Positions 53,336 through 62,599 of a stretch of 64,000 nucleotides of DNA are shown piece after piece. Under the pieces are notes generated by a model that saw nothing but the letters and a program-made list of their open reading frames with translations, was not told the DNA's origin and did no database searches. Origin of the DNA: Enterococcus pallens ATCC BAA-351 (GTDB taxonomy: Bacteria; Bacillota; Bacilli; Lactobacillales; Enterococcaceae); assembly GCF_000407485.1 (NCBI RefSeq), contig NZ_ASWD01000003.1, positions 62,001 to 126,000 of the forward strand, in the 5' to 3' direction. Positions within the stretch are counted from its first letter, which is position 1; every line of letters starts with the position of its first letter. The position numbers and the translations under genes are program-made.

Positions 53336-56300
53336 TTATGGAGTTAAATGGTTCTTTAATTTTTTTCTAGTCCATAACCAGATTCCACCAACTAAACAAA
53401 AACCTATGATGCTGCAAATCCAATCTGATTTAGATCCTGATGCTGGATACGACTTATTTTTTGCATTCGATGCAGGTACGGCAGTTGAAACACCTTGAGA
53501 TGTTGCTTTAGCAGCAGTGTTCTTTTGATCGGTTTGAATCTGTTTAGGAATCTTCTTGTTCTTTTTCGTCAGATCAATAAGGTTGTTTTCTTCAGTGACC
53601 GTGAATATTTGAGGAGTTTTATCCAAAAGATAGTTATCCGGTGCCTTTATTTCAGTCAATGAATAGGTTCCTGCTGGTAAATACTGGATATGAATGATGC
53701 CATTCTCATCGGTCACCAAATCACTATCAACATCTACCACTTTCCCATTGCAATCCCGCAGAATAAATTCTGCCCCTTTAAGCTTCTCATTAGTAACACT
53801 ATCTATCTTAGTCAAAGTAATTCCCTGCCTAATTTTAGGATCACGATTAATAACCATATTGTTCTGTGCAGCATTTTCCTCATTAATTATGACCTTTTCT
53901 GGCTCCTTTTCAATTTGATAGCCTTCTGGAGCCTCAATTTCATAGATGAGGTATTCACCGTACGGCAGGTTCGTTACTTCTACCGTTCCATCTGGTCCAG
54001 TCTGAATAACTTCGTCTTCTTTAACCCGCTGATTATTTGAGTCATACAAATGGAAAACTGCATTTGCTAGAGGCTCCTTTGAATCAATATCTATTTTTTC
54101 GAGTAAGAAGCCTCCCGATGGTGCTGAATCCTCTTGATAACGATTGGTAAACTGTTCTGGCGTATTCTCCTTTTGATCATCATCTTCATAGGAAACTGAG
54201 CTTACCAGCTGTCCATCTTTTTCACCTATATCAATAACAGCAGTTACTTTCTTAGAATCATATGTCATCCCTGGCTCTGATCCTGATTTTTCAACAATCG
54301 TATAGCGGTAACTCCCAACCTCCTGAAACTCTCGGTTCAAAAAGTTGATTTCTCCTATTTCATCATTTGTTTGCGTCTCCAGAAGATTCCCTGCTTCATC
54401 GTATAACTCAAACTCAAATTCCTTTGCAGTCAGTTGGCGGCCCTCTAAATGCTTTTGTACTTTTAGACCAACTTCAACCGACTTAGCTTGCTCTTTCTGA
54501 TTTTCAACTAAAAAGTTGATTGACCTCTCTGATTCAAAGTCGACAGTTATCGTATCTCCCTTTACTAAATCACCTTCTTCGTTCGAATGAAAGTACTCAG
54601 GTTGATAATCATTTGTCTTCATTTCTATCAGCGTATATTTTTCGCCATTCTTTAGCAATGCTTGCCAATTTTTCACTTTGGCAGCAGCCTCGAAATCAGG
54701 TGAGGAATAAAACTCAATTGGAAATTCTTTTTCCTTTTGGTCGATTACTGTTCGTCCATATGCCACAGCTTGATTTTGTTGGTCCCGCAATTCAAAGGTA
54801 AAGTCCTGCGATTCAGTCAGTTCAGCGGTTCCGGTTACCTTCTTCCAAGCGTCAAGCCCGATTGAAGGTGTATTAGTGATCATAAAATGTGTCACCTTGT
54901 TTATTTTTTCATTGTAATCAAAGCGATTTTTTTCTTCTCCCAAGCCCCCGGTAAAAGATACGCTGTAGCCTGAACCGGATACTTCCTGAAGATAATAACT
55001 GTGACCACTGATGAACACGGATTTCCAGCCATTTACAGCATCATTGCCAATGATTTCATTCTGATACTTTCCATCCGTATCTTTCGTGCGATAAAATTTT
55101 ACTTCTTCTGTTTTCCCTTTTTCAACTATTGGCTGGCTGGTTATTCCATAAGCTACTGGTAGCTGTGGAGCAAGCTCATCAACAATTTCAAATTCGAAGG
55201 TTCTTGGTGGTACGATTTGCCCGTTTCCCTCTACCAGCTTATCTGCTTGAATCATTTCACCCTGGACTAGTCCGCCTATATCGAAGAAGTCGGTCTCCGT
55301 TTCCCAGGTTTCGGATTCATTGTCGTTCCAAATCAACTCCGCCTGATTTAGATATTTCCCTTCACCATACCCCTCCTGCAACTGAACATCTACATTAAAG
55401 GATATATCGTAGGCAACCACACCAGTATCACTGGGGCTATTTAATGGATCACAATAAATATCCAGCATTTTATTCCGCTGATCTTTAGAAAGAGAATCAT
55501 CCTGTTGAATAGCTCTAGCTATTTCTCCCTCATGTATATCGTTGTAAGAATAATTACTAGGAAGACTGTTAAAGGCAATTAGTACAGTCTCTCTGCCTTC
55601 CTTGTCCAAGTAAACCCCGTAAGCTTTGTTCCCTGTTTGTGAGGGAGCATTTCTGACGCGCTCCTTAAAGCTTTCAAACTCTTCTCCAGATAAAGGTTCG
55701 ATCCGCAGGAAGCTATCTTGTATCTGCAGATTGTTCGTCCCTTTTACAACGCGTGTTCCCATCTTTCCATTACTGTTAACAATGAAAATAGGAGCTGTTA
55801 CAAAAAGAGAATCTGGTTGAAATTTCGTTCCCGGTGCTAATCTATCTATTAACAAAACATTTTCACGAGCACTCATTTTGGCGCCAGGTCCACCTGCTGA
55901 ATAAGTATCGATCATATTCTTTATTCCAGCGTAATTGACACGAAAAGCCCAGTTGATGCTATTTGTGTTATTGATCTGATTCCCAGTCTTATAAAAGGGT
56001 AAATCGTACTCTTTAAACTCTTCATCATCCTCAGTAGTCCCACCGCCGCCGCCAGGATCAATAATCTCCAGCTTTGGAACAGCTTCAGAGCCGTTTCCAC
56101 CACCATCAATTCCGTTACCTTCTTTTAATGCTTTCACGTGAGCACTTAACCAACCATTGACTAGCTCAGTTTGTTTAGCCCCTTCCTCATTGATGGTTAC
56201 TATAAAATTGGTGCCCTTAAGCTCATAAGTTCCCAAAGAAGGTCCTCCGGAAGGATTCTCCAAGGCGTAAGGTCCAGCATCACTATAACCGCCAAAATAT

Positions 56301-56593
56301 TCGGGATCAGGCAGCGCGACACTAAAGCTGTCCCCTGCTTTAATCCCTGCCATATTCTCCCTTGAGACCCCCCATATATATTTTATTCGAATAATATCTC
56401 CCAGCTTAATAGGATTATCCTCCGTAACTGGTTGACCATCACCGGATTGCATTTCAAATCCTGAGATAGTGACCTTATGAGTAATATCCGACTGTGCAGC
56501 AGCTGTATCACCTAAAAAAATAGTTAGTGTTGAAAAACAAGATAAAATCAGTAAAACGAGCATCCCCCAATATGATAATTTGGCATTTTTCAT
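53336..56593 (-). CDS. Cell-wall-anchored Cna-B-type surface protein
   Basis: The 1085-residue protein has a signal peptide (1-33, cleaved near AAAQS), a long N-terminal adhesin-like region (about 40-450), Cna-B/FctA-like domains (SVEVGLKVQKHLEGRQLTAK at about 715), two Cna-B repeats at the C-terminus (LEKIDIDSKEPLANAVFHLYD and LTKIDSVTNEKLKGAEFIL) and a sorting signal. That signal is YPASG (1049-1053), not LPxTG, followed by a hydrophobic helix and KKLKN. Isopeptide crosslinks are expected. No pilus sortase is nearby, so it is likely a single adhesin anchored by the housekeeping sortase. Confidence 0.88.
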   Translation of the reverse strand: MKNAKLSYWGMLVLLILSCFSTLTIFLGDTAAAQSDITHKVTISGFEMQSGDGQPVTEDNPIKLGDIIRIKYIWGVSRENMAGIKAGDSFSVALPDPEYFGGYSDAGPYALENPSGGPSLGTYELKGTNFIVTINEEGAKQTELVNGWLSAHVKALKEGNGIDGGGNGSEAVPKLEIIDPGGGGGTTEDDEEFKEYDLPFYKTGNQINNTNSINWAFRVNYAGIKNMIDTYSAGGPGAKMSARENVLLIDRLAPGTKFQPDSLFVTAPIFIVNSNGKMGTRVVKGTNNLQIQDSFLRIEPLSGEEFESFKERVRNAPSQTGNKAYGVYLDKEGRETVLIAFNSLPSNYSYNDIHEGEIARAIQQDDSLSKDQRNKMLDIYCDPLNSPSDTGVVAYDISFNVDVQLQEGYGEGKYLNQAELIWNDNESETWETETDFFDIGGLVQGEMIQADKLVEGNGQIVPPRTFEFEIVDELAPQLPVAYGITSQPIVEKGKTEEVKFYRTKDTDGKYQNEIIGNDAVNGWKSVFISGHSYYLQEVSGSGYSVSFTGGLGEEKNRFDYNEKINKVTHFMITNTPSIGLDAWKKVTGTAELTESQDFTFELRDQQNQAVAYGRTVIDQKEKEFPIEFYSSPDFEAAAKVKNWQALLKNGEKYTLIEMKTNDYQPEYFHSNEEGDLVKGDTITVDFESERSINFLVENQKEQAKSVEVGLKVQKHLEGRQLTAKEFEFELYDEAGNLLETQTNDEIGEINFLNREFQEVGSYRYTIVEKSGSEPGMTYDSKKVTAVIDIGEKDGQLVSSVSYEDDDQKENTPEQFTNRYQEDSAPSGGFLLEKIDIDSKEPLANAVFHLYDSNNQRVKEDEVIQTGPDGTVEVTNLPYGEYLIYEIEAPEGYQIEKEPEKVIINEENAAQNNMVINRDPKIRQGITLTKIDSVTNEKLKGAEFILRDCNGKVVDVDSDLVTDENGIIHIQYLPAGTYSLTEIKAPDNYLLDKTPQIFTVTEENNLIDLTKKNKKIPKQIQTDQKNTAAKATSQGVSTAVPASNAKNKSYPASGSKSDWICSIIGFCLVGGIWLWTRKKLKNHLTP

Positions 56594-57372
56594 TTTCTAT
56601 TCTCCTTTACTGTATATCAACATCACCAGTTCAAAATCATCAAAAAAGATAAACCAACAAACCTTCTATTAAACGCTCCGATTGTCTTTAAAACTACAGG
56701 TCACGGGCAACACAACTGATCTCCTCTCTGCTTACCACCTCGCTTTTTAGTTATTTTGAAAAAGATAAATTGCAGTTCTATATACGATACAATTTTCGAA
56801 CATATGAAACAATCGATAATTAATTTACTATAAAAAAAACGAATTACACTTTTAAAACCACTGAAAAAAGGAATTATTCCATACTTCTATATTATCACAA
56901 ATGTATTTTAATTATCCACTTTTTTTGCATAAAAAGGCTGAATATTGCAAATTAAGTATCAATCCGAGGCATTTTGATAACTAAATTCATTTCTTTAACC
57001 AGATAGAAAAAAATTGAATAATATAACGATATTTAAAAATATTGATTTTTTATCCACTGATTAAAAAAGTTCTGAATACATGCAGAAGAAAAAATCAATT
57101 TCAGAATAAGTCAGTATGTATAGTTATTTTAAAAACTCAAAGGATTTCTCACCTACTATAGGAAATTTTCTAAAACTAAGCAGAATTTTTGTTCAACGCA
57201 AAAAGACATCGTTCAACTACAAACGATGTCTTTAATATTTATTGAATTTAACTAATTATATTTAACAAAAAAGTATCCTTACTAAAATCAAAAAAATTCC
57301 AGTTATCCAGCCTTCTTGCTCTACATTAAAATCAGCTTTACTAACAAAAAAAAGATAAATCGTCGAGACGAT
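56594..57372. other. 779-base AT-rich intergenic region
   Basis: No intact gene is seen. The surface-protein ribosome-binding site (AAAGGAG) is at its left edge, and a hairpin lies at 57202-57233. The minus strand between that hairpin and the perR terminator reads open as ADFNVEQEGWITGIFLILVR but has no start codon or ribosome-binding site. Confidence 0.5.
57202..57233 (-). terminator. Orphan terminator downstream of perR
   Basis: AAAGACATCGTT / AACGATGTCTTT, a 12-bp stem followed by TTTTT on the minus strand, lies about 140 bases beyond the perR stop and its own hairpin. It may end a small RNA. Confidence 0.65.
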
Positions 57373-57377
57373 TTATC
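57354..57377 (-). terminator. perR terminator
   Basis: GATAAATCGT / ACGATTTATC overlaps the perR stop codon; eight Ts follow on the minus strand. Confidence 0.85.
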
Positions 57378-57804
57378 CTTTCGTTTGGCAATTTGGACAT
57401 AATCCATATACTTCTAATCGGTGTTCTCCGATTTCGTAACCAGTTAGTTCACTAGAAGCCATTTCAACGTCTTCTAAACCTGGATAGAAAAAGTCTTCGA
57501 TCTTGCCGCAATCTGTACAAATCGCATGATAGTGCTTTTGAACACCAAAATCAAAACGACTTGCCGCGTCTCCATAACTCATTTCTTGCACGATACCGAT
57601 TTCAACAAATTTTCTCAAATTATTATAGATTGTTGCCACACTCATATTTGGGAAACGACTTTCCAATGCTCGGAAGATTTCGTCTGCCGTAGGGTGACTG
57701 CGATGCTCAATTAAAAACTCTAAGATCGCATAACGCTGTGGTGTGATTCGCACGTTTGATTCTTTCAGCTCTTCAATTGCATGTTTTACAGTTTGTTCAG
57801 CCAT
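57373..57804 (-). CDS. perR: Peroxide-responsive repressor PerR (Fur family)
   Basis: The 143-residue protein has the winged helix (RITPQRYAILEFL, HPTADEIFRAL, SVATIYNNLRKF), the regulatory metal site (HYHAICTDC and the Asp in SRFDF, which is Asp in PerR and Glu in Fur) and two CxxC zinc pairs (CTDC, CPNC). Oxidation of a metal-site histidine by peroxide relieves repression in this family. A Per-box-like sequence lies upstream of its own start. Confidence 0.9.
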   Translation of the reverse strand: MAEQTVKHAIEELKESNVRITPQRYAILEFLIEHRSHPTADEIFRALESRFPNMSVATIYNNLRKFVEIGIVQEMSYGDAASRFDFGVQKHYHAICTDCGKIEDFFYPGLEDVEMASSELTGYEIGEHRLEVYGLCPNCQTKG

Positions 57805-57844
57805 AATATCTCACTCCCCCTTGTAATCTTTCTTAAATAATACT

Positions 57845-57859
57845 ACTATTCAATTATAA
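57845..57859 (-). promoter_or_regulatory. Possible Per box upstream of perR
   Basis: The minus strand reads TTATAATTGAATAGT, which matches the 15-bp Per box TTATAATNATTATAA at about 11 positions, all in the left half and centre. Autoregulation is inferred. Confidence 0.45.
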
Positions 57860-57899
57860 AAGCTAGAGAGAATATTAAATCTTCACAAATACTCAAAAA

Positions 57900-58829
57900 C
57901 TAGTCATCAAAATTAAACAATTCAGTTGACAGGTAACGTTCTCCATTATCAGGCAGTAAAACTAATACCTTTTTGTCTGGTGACATCGTTTTTGCCAAAT
58001 CTAATCCTGCTTTTAAGGCAGCACCTGAAGAAATCCCAACCAAAATTCCTTCTTTCTTAGCAATTTCACGAGCTGTTTCCATTGCATCAGCTCCGCTGAC
58101 TGCTGATACATCATCATAGACTGAAGTATCCAAATTATCTGGAATAAACCCGGCACCAATTCCTTGAATTTTGTGAGGTCCTGGTTGTCCACCTTCTAGT
58201 ACAGGTGATTCCTTAGGTTCAACTGCAACGACCTTAATTTGCTGATACATGCGTTTTAGCTCTCTACCTACACCTGTAATGGTTCCCCCTGTTCCAACAC
58301 CTGCTACGAAGGCATCTAAGCCATTGCTGCCAAAGGTATCTAAGATTTCCTTGGCTGTGGTTTTTTCATGAATGTCAGGATTTGCTGGATTTTCGAATTG
58401 TGAAGGAACAAACCAGCCATTCTCTTTTGCTAATTCATCAGCTTTTGCAATTGCACCTTTCATGCCGTCCGGACCTGGTGTTAAAATTAGTTCTGCGCCA
58501 TAGGCCTGCATTAGCTTTCTTCTTTCGATACTCATTGTTTCCGGCATTACCAAAATAACTTTGTAGCCCTTTGCTGCTCCAACCATCGACAAGCCGATTC
58601 CTGTATTACCAGAGGTGGGTTCGATGATTGTTGCTCCTTCAGTTAGTTTTCCTTCTTTTTCAGCGCGTTCAATCATACTTAACGCAATCCGATCCTTTAC
58701 ACTGCCTCCAGGATTAAAAGACTCTACTTTTACATATACCTGTGCCATGTCATCAGAAGCTAAGCGCTTTAATTTTACAATGGGTGTCTGACCAATTGTT
58801 GCTAAAATGGAATCATAAACTTTTGTCAT
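57900..58829 (-). CDS. cysK: Cysteine synthase
   Basis: The 309-residue PLP enzyme has the lysine in NPGGSVKDR (about 44), the substrate loop [11 protein letters not shown] and the phosphate loop [10 protein letters not shown], and [10 protein letters not shown] near the C-terminus. It forms cysteine from O-acetylserine and sulfide. An inverted repeat CTTAC-ATAAG-GTAAG just 5' of the ribosome-binding site might be regulatory. Confidence 0.95.
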   Translation of the reverse strand: MTKVYDSILATIGQTPIVKLKRLASDDMAQVYVKVESFNPGGSVKDRIALSMIERAEKEGKLTEGATIIEPTSGNTGIGLSMVGAAKGYKVILVMPETMSIERRKLMQAYGAELILTPGPDGMKGAIAKADELAKENGWFVPSQFENPANPDIHEKTTAKEILDTFGSNGLDAFVAGVGTGGTITGVGRELKRMYQQIKVVAVEPKESPVLEGGQPGPHKIQGIGAGFIPDNLDTSVYDDVSAVSGADAMETAREIAKKEGILVGISSGAALKAGLDLAKTMSPDKKVLVLLPDNGERYLSTELFNFDD

Positions 58830-59129
58830 CGTTACGTCCTCCCTTACCTTATGTAAGTATAGTAAACGAAAATGCGAATATATGCTAGAAATATGTCACG
58901 AGTTCTTATAAAAGTGCTAACAAGTTACAAAGAAAAATTGATCTCCAATTGATTAGAAGATCAACATTCCTTATTCTTCATTTTACGAATTAAAGATGCG
59001 TCTCAGACTGGCAAGGTCCATTTCCCAGCTTTCAGTTTAATCAATACTTAGATAGTAAAAATCTCTACCAAATGAAATACCTTATTCGTCAATGTTCTTA
59101 GCTTATCTATTTCATTATTCATCACTTAC
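58830..59129. other. 300-base intergenic region with the treB terminator
   Basis: TTGATCT (58938-58944) pairs with AGATCAA (58958-58964), followed on the minus strand by TTTTTC; this is a likely terminator, though 165 bases from the treB stop. The region also holds the cysK promoter (TATACT near 58855-58860). No gene was seen. Confidence 0.6.
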
Positions 59130-60548
59130 CTAAGCTTCTTCAGGTATCATCACCTCTTCTGGTACAGCAAATAAATACGTGATGACAAATGCTAAAGCAA
59201 AAATTAGTATTCCTACAATGACATAAGTAATAATCTGAGATGGCTCGTAAATATACATTAACGGCGACAGAATAACTGCTAAGCCATAAGAATTTGCTTG
59301 AACACCCAAGACTGATAAAATCGCTCCACCTAGTGCAGAACAAGCTAACATAACTATTAACGGCTTGGTTCCATAACGAATCGTAATCCCGAATAATGCT
59401 GGTTCACTGACTCCTAACAGCTGAGTAATCCCGGCACTAGTACCGATTACTTTAACCTTCTTGTTTTTCGCCTTAATACTGATAGCAAAACAAACCGCTG
59501 CATTAGCAAAACCGTACATCGCACATAAAGTAATTAACGGATTAAATCCTGTTTGAGCCAACAAACTTGTTTCAATCATAATAAACAAATGATGCATCCC
59601 TGTCATAACCGCTAACGGATAGATAAAACCGATCACTAAGCCGCCTAACCCCATAGGAATATAAATCAAGGCTTTTACCACAACAACCAATCCTGCTTCT
59701 ACATAGTGCAGCAATGGCCCTAAGACCAATAATCCCATCAAAAGCATCCCTAAAATGACGACAAAGGGTGTAAACATCAGATCTAGCGAGTCCGGCATGA
59801 TCCTCCGCAAACGTTTTTCTAAGTTAGCTCCAACAATCCCTACAACTAAGGCTGTCAAAACACTTCCCTGATAGCCAACAATCGGAATAAAACCAAATGC
59901 AATTAGCGGTTCAACTCCACTATTGATATCAGCTACTGAATAAGCATTCGGCAGCATTGGCGACACCAGCATTAGTCCAATTACAAAGCCGATAATCGGT
60001 GTTCCGCCGAATTTTTTGAAAGCGGACCAGCAAATTAAAGCGGGTAAAAAGGCAAAGACTGTATCTGTCAATACATTCATTAAAGTTAGCATGTATTCAG
60101 GAATTTGAGCGGCTGAGGTCCCAAACAACCCCAAGACATTGTCATTTAAGATTACACCTTTAAGTCCTAAAAATAGTCCGGTTGCTACAATACCTGGAAT
60201 AATTGGAATGAAAATATCAGCCAAGGTACGAATTCCACGTTTGATAGGATTCCCCTCTCGCTTGATCGACTCTAAACTTGTTTCCTTGTTTTTCAGTTCA
60301 TCATCGTCCTGAATAAGCGCATCATATACCTTATTGACTGTTCCAGTTCCCAAAATGATCTGATATTGACCAGCATTAAAGAATACCCCTTTCACCTGAT
60401 CAACATTTTCGGTTTTTTTATCGTCAATCGCTGCTCGGTCTTTTACTTCCAACCTTAAACGTGTTGCACAATGAGTCATTGAGAGAATATTGTCCTTTCC
60501 CACGATCTCAACGATTTCATCCCCAATTTTTTTGTAATCTACTGCCAT
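59130..60548 (-). CDS. treB: Trehalose-type PTS EIIBC
   Basis: The 472-residue protein joins an N-terminal EIIB (1-90; Cys in MTHCATRLRLEV) to a ten-helix EIIC of the sucrose/trehalose family (about 105-460; GTPIIGFVIGLML, VSEPALFGITIRYG). It lacks a C-terminal EIIA, so it must borrow one, as in other TreB proteins. It is 16 bases after the gene for the phospho-trehalase-like GH13 enzyme, which supports trehalose as substrate. Confidence 0.88.
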   Translation of the reverse strand: MAVDYKKIGDEIVEIVGKDNILSMTHCATRLRLEVKDRAAIDDKKTENVDQVKGVFFNAGQYQIILGTGTVNKVYDALIQDDDELKNKETSLESIKREGNPIKRGIRTLADIFIPIIPGIVATGLFLGLKGVILNDNVLGLFGTSAAQIPEYMLTLMNVLTDTVFAFLPALICWSAFKKFGGTPIIGFVIGLMLVSPMLPNAYSVADINSGVEPLIAFGFIPIVGYQGSVLTALVVGIVGANLEKRLRRIMPDSLDLMFTPFVVILGMLLMGLLVLGPLLHYVEAGLVVVVKALIYIPMGLGGLVIGFIYPLAVMTGMHHLFIMIETSLLAQTGFNPLITLCAMYGFANAAVCFAISIKAKNKKVKVIGTSAGITQLLGVSEPALFGITIRYGTKPLIVMLACSALGGAILSVLGVQANSYGLAVILSPLMYIYEPSQIITYVIVGILIFALAFVITYLFAVPEEVMIPEEA

Positions 60549-60564
60549 CTGTGAACACTCCTTT

Positions 60565-62217
60565 TTATTTGCTGATCAAAATACTTTGGTAAGGCAATAA
60601 CTCAATACTCATTCCAGAAAAATCTTGATTATGTGAATCAAAGTGGACCTCTTTAATCGGCTCCTCTAGAACGAAGGCAACTTTTTCAGAACTAAAATTC
60701 GTATACGAAACTAAGCTTCCTGAAGCGGCTGTACGTTGATATGCAATTACAGATTCTGGTACATCTTCAATAAAAGCAATATCACCCTTTTGCAAAACAT
60801 CAGAAATCTCTGATTGCTGACGCAGAGAAATCATTTTTTGATAGCCTTTGAACACTGCGTTATCCTCAGCATTTATTTTGGGATACTCCTCAGTCATTGC
60901 CAACCATGGTTTCTGCTGAGAAAAGCCGCCATATTGACTGCCATCCCAAGGCATCGGTGTTCTAGAATTATCTCGACTTCTCTGATTGACAAAGCGCAGA
61001 GCTTCCTGTGCCGAAAAACCTTCCTTCATACTCCGTTCATAATTATCAATGCTTGAGATATCATCAAATTGCGAAATATCCGTTCTTTCTGCATTGACCA
61101 TTCCCAGCTCCTGGCCCTGATAGATGAATGGCGTTCCTCTAAGGAAGAAATACATTGCTCCTAACCCTAAAGCTGACTGGGCATTCTGGAAGTCTTCTGC
61201 AACAAATTTTGATAGAGCTCTTGGTTGATCATGATTTTCAATGAAGTTAGCCCCCCAACCAGCCTTCTGCAGTGCATCCTGAGACTGCTTCAATAAAGCT
61301 TTAAATTCTGCTGCTGTCCAGTTGGTTCGCTTAAACCAATCAGAGCCAGACTCCACATCAATGTCCGCATAATGAAAATCAAAAATCATTGAAAAATACC
61401 CGTTGTCTCCAACATAGGTAGGAAACTCCTCGTAGCTGACTCCCGGCGCTTCTCCAACAGTTACACAATTATACTTATCAAAGGTTTCACGTCTCAACTC
61501 GTGTAGGAATGTGTCAATTCCTGGGCGATTACGCGTTTTTTCTTTACAGGAAACCAGACCGTCCACACCATCAGCCGGCAAACTAGCATAATCCTGATCC
61601 TTTTTGATGAAGGTAATAGAATCAATTCGAAAACCTGCAATTCCTTTTTCTAACCAACGATTAATCATAGCATACAATTCCTGCCGCATTTCAGCGTTTT
61701 CCCAATTTAAATCCGGCTGACGTTTGTCAAAAACATGCAGGTAATAGCAATCTTCATTTGGTACCTTTTCCCAAACCGAACCGCCAAAGATTGAACGCCA
61801 ATTATTCGGTGGTTCTTTGCCCTCTTTAAAAATATAGTAGTCGCGATACGGACTGTTTTTATCAGCCAAGGCTTTCTGAAACCAAACATGTTCATCCGAT
61901 GTATGATTAATTACCAAATCCAGCATGATTTTCAAATTAAGCTTCTTTGCTTCAGCTAGCAGCAGGTCTACATCCTCCATTGTGCCAAACTGAGGGTTAA
62001 TTCCTTCAAAATCTGCAATATCATATCCGTTATCCACCATCGGCGAAGAAAAAATAGGACAAATCCACAGTGTTGTTACACCCAGCTTCTTTAAGTAAGG
62101 CAGCTTTTCAATAATTCCTTTTAGATCACCAATTCCATCCTGATTAGAATCCTTAAAGCTTTTAGGGTAAATCTGATAAATAATTTCCTTCTGCCACCAA
62201 TTCTTTTCTGTCTCCAT
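60565..62217 (-). CDS. treA: Trehalose-6-phosphate hydrolase
   Basis: The start at 62217 (METEKNWWQKEIIYQIYPKSF) follows GGAGG. The 550-residue GH13 enzyme has DLVINHTS (region I), the nucleophile in FRIDSITF (region II), the acid in TVGEAPG (region III) and FIENHDQPR (region IV). The PTS partner favours trehalose 6-phosphate over oligo-1,6-glucosides; sequence alone does not settle it. It is the first gene of the operon. Confidence 0.88.
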   Translation of the reverse strand: METEKNWWQKEIIYQIYPKSFKDSNQDGIGDLKGIIEKLPYLKKLGVTTLWICPIFSSPMVDNGYDIADFEGINPQFGTMEDVDLLLAEAKKLNLKIMLDLVINHTSDEHVWFQKALADKNSPYRDYYIFKEGKEPPNNWRSIFGGSVWEKVPNEDCYYLHVFDKRQPDLNWENAEMRQELYAMINRWLEKGIAGFRIDSITFIKKDQDYASLPADGVDGLVSCKEKTRNRPGIDTFLHELRRETFDKYNCVTVGEAPGVSYEEFPTYVGDNGYFSMIFDFHYADIDVESGSDWFKRTNWTAAEFKALLKQSQDALQKAGWGANFIENHDQPRALSKFVAEDFQNAQSALGLGAMYFFLRGTPFIYQGQELGMVNAERTDISQFDDISSIDNYERSMKEGFSAQEALRFVNQRSRDNSRTPMPWDGSQYGGFSQQKPWLAMTEEYPKINAEDNAVFKGYQKMISLRQQSEISDVLQKGDIAFIEDVPESVIAYQRTAASGSLVSYTNFSSEKVAFVLEEPIKEVHFDSHNQDFSGMSIELLPYQSILISK

Positions 62218-62235
62218 TGTTTTCCTCCACCTTGA

Positions 62236-62249
62236 TGATATCGATACCA
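62236..62249 (-). promoter_or_regulatory. LacI-type operator 1 of the tre operon
   Basis: The minus strand reads TGGTATCGATATCA, close to the treA ribosome-binding site and fitting the LacI-family half-site pattern TGNNANCGNTNNCA. Confidence 0.65.
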
Positions 62250-62328
62250 TAAGTAGTATTAGCAAGCTCCGTTGTTATTAACGGATTTCATGCATTGATT
62301 CTTTTCTTAATTTATTCCATCGTCGTTG

Positions 62329-62342
62329 TGATATCGTTACCA
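62329..62342 (-). promoter_or_regulatory. LacI-type operator 2 of the tre operon
   Basis: The minus strand reads TGGTAACGATATCA, differing from operator 1 at one position; centre-to-centre spacing is 93 bases. Confidence 0.65.
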
Positions 62343-62435
62343 GTTTGTTTTAAAAATTTATTGCAAGACTACTCTCGCTCTATTCTATCGAATTTTCTTT
62401 CCATATCTAGATTACCAAGACACTAAATATTTTTG

Positions 62436-62483
62436 TGATATCGATTTCATCTATAATGTACTATGGATTGAATAACCTGTCAA
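62436..62483 (-). promoter_or_regulatory. tre operon promoter with operator 3
   Basis: On the minus strand TTGACA (62478-62483) and TACATT (62455-62460) are 17 bases apart. TGAAATCGATATCA (62436-62449), a third LacI-type operator that also fits a cre core, begins just downstream of the -10 box. The transcript would have a leader of about 230 bases with no gene. Confidence 0.7.
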
Positions 62484-62542
62484 GCACTATTTAAAAAATT
62501 AACCTGTCTATTTTTAGAAAACTCTCTCTTTTCTAATCAAAA

Positions 62543-62583
62543 AAATATCCTAACAGCTGAACTTCACAGCTGCTAGGATATTT
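62543..62583 (-). terminator. Terminator of the GH73-LysM gene
   Basis: AAATATCCTA-A-CAGCTG pairs with CAGCTG-C-TAGGATATTT; seven T-rich bases follow on the minus strand. Confidence 0.85.
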
Positions 62584-62599
62584 GGATTCAATCATCATT

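Noticed and set aside
57234-57345. Short membrane peptide (ADFNVEQEGWITGIFLILVR) as a type I toxin
   Set aside because: No start codon or ribosome-binding site precedes it, and it does not resemble Fst/Ldr toxins.
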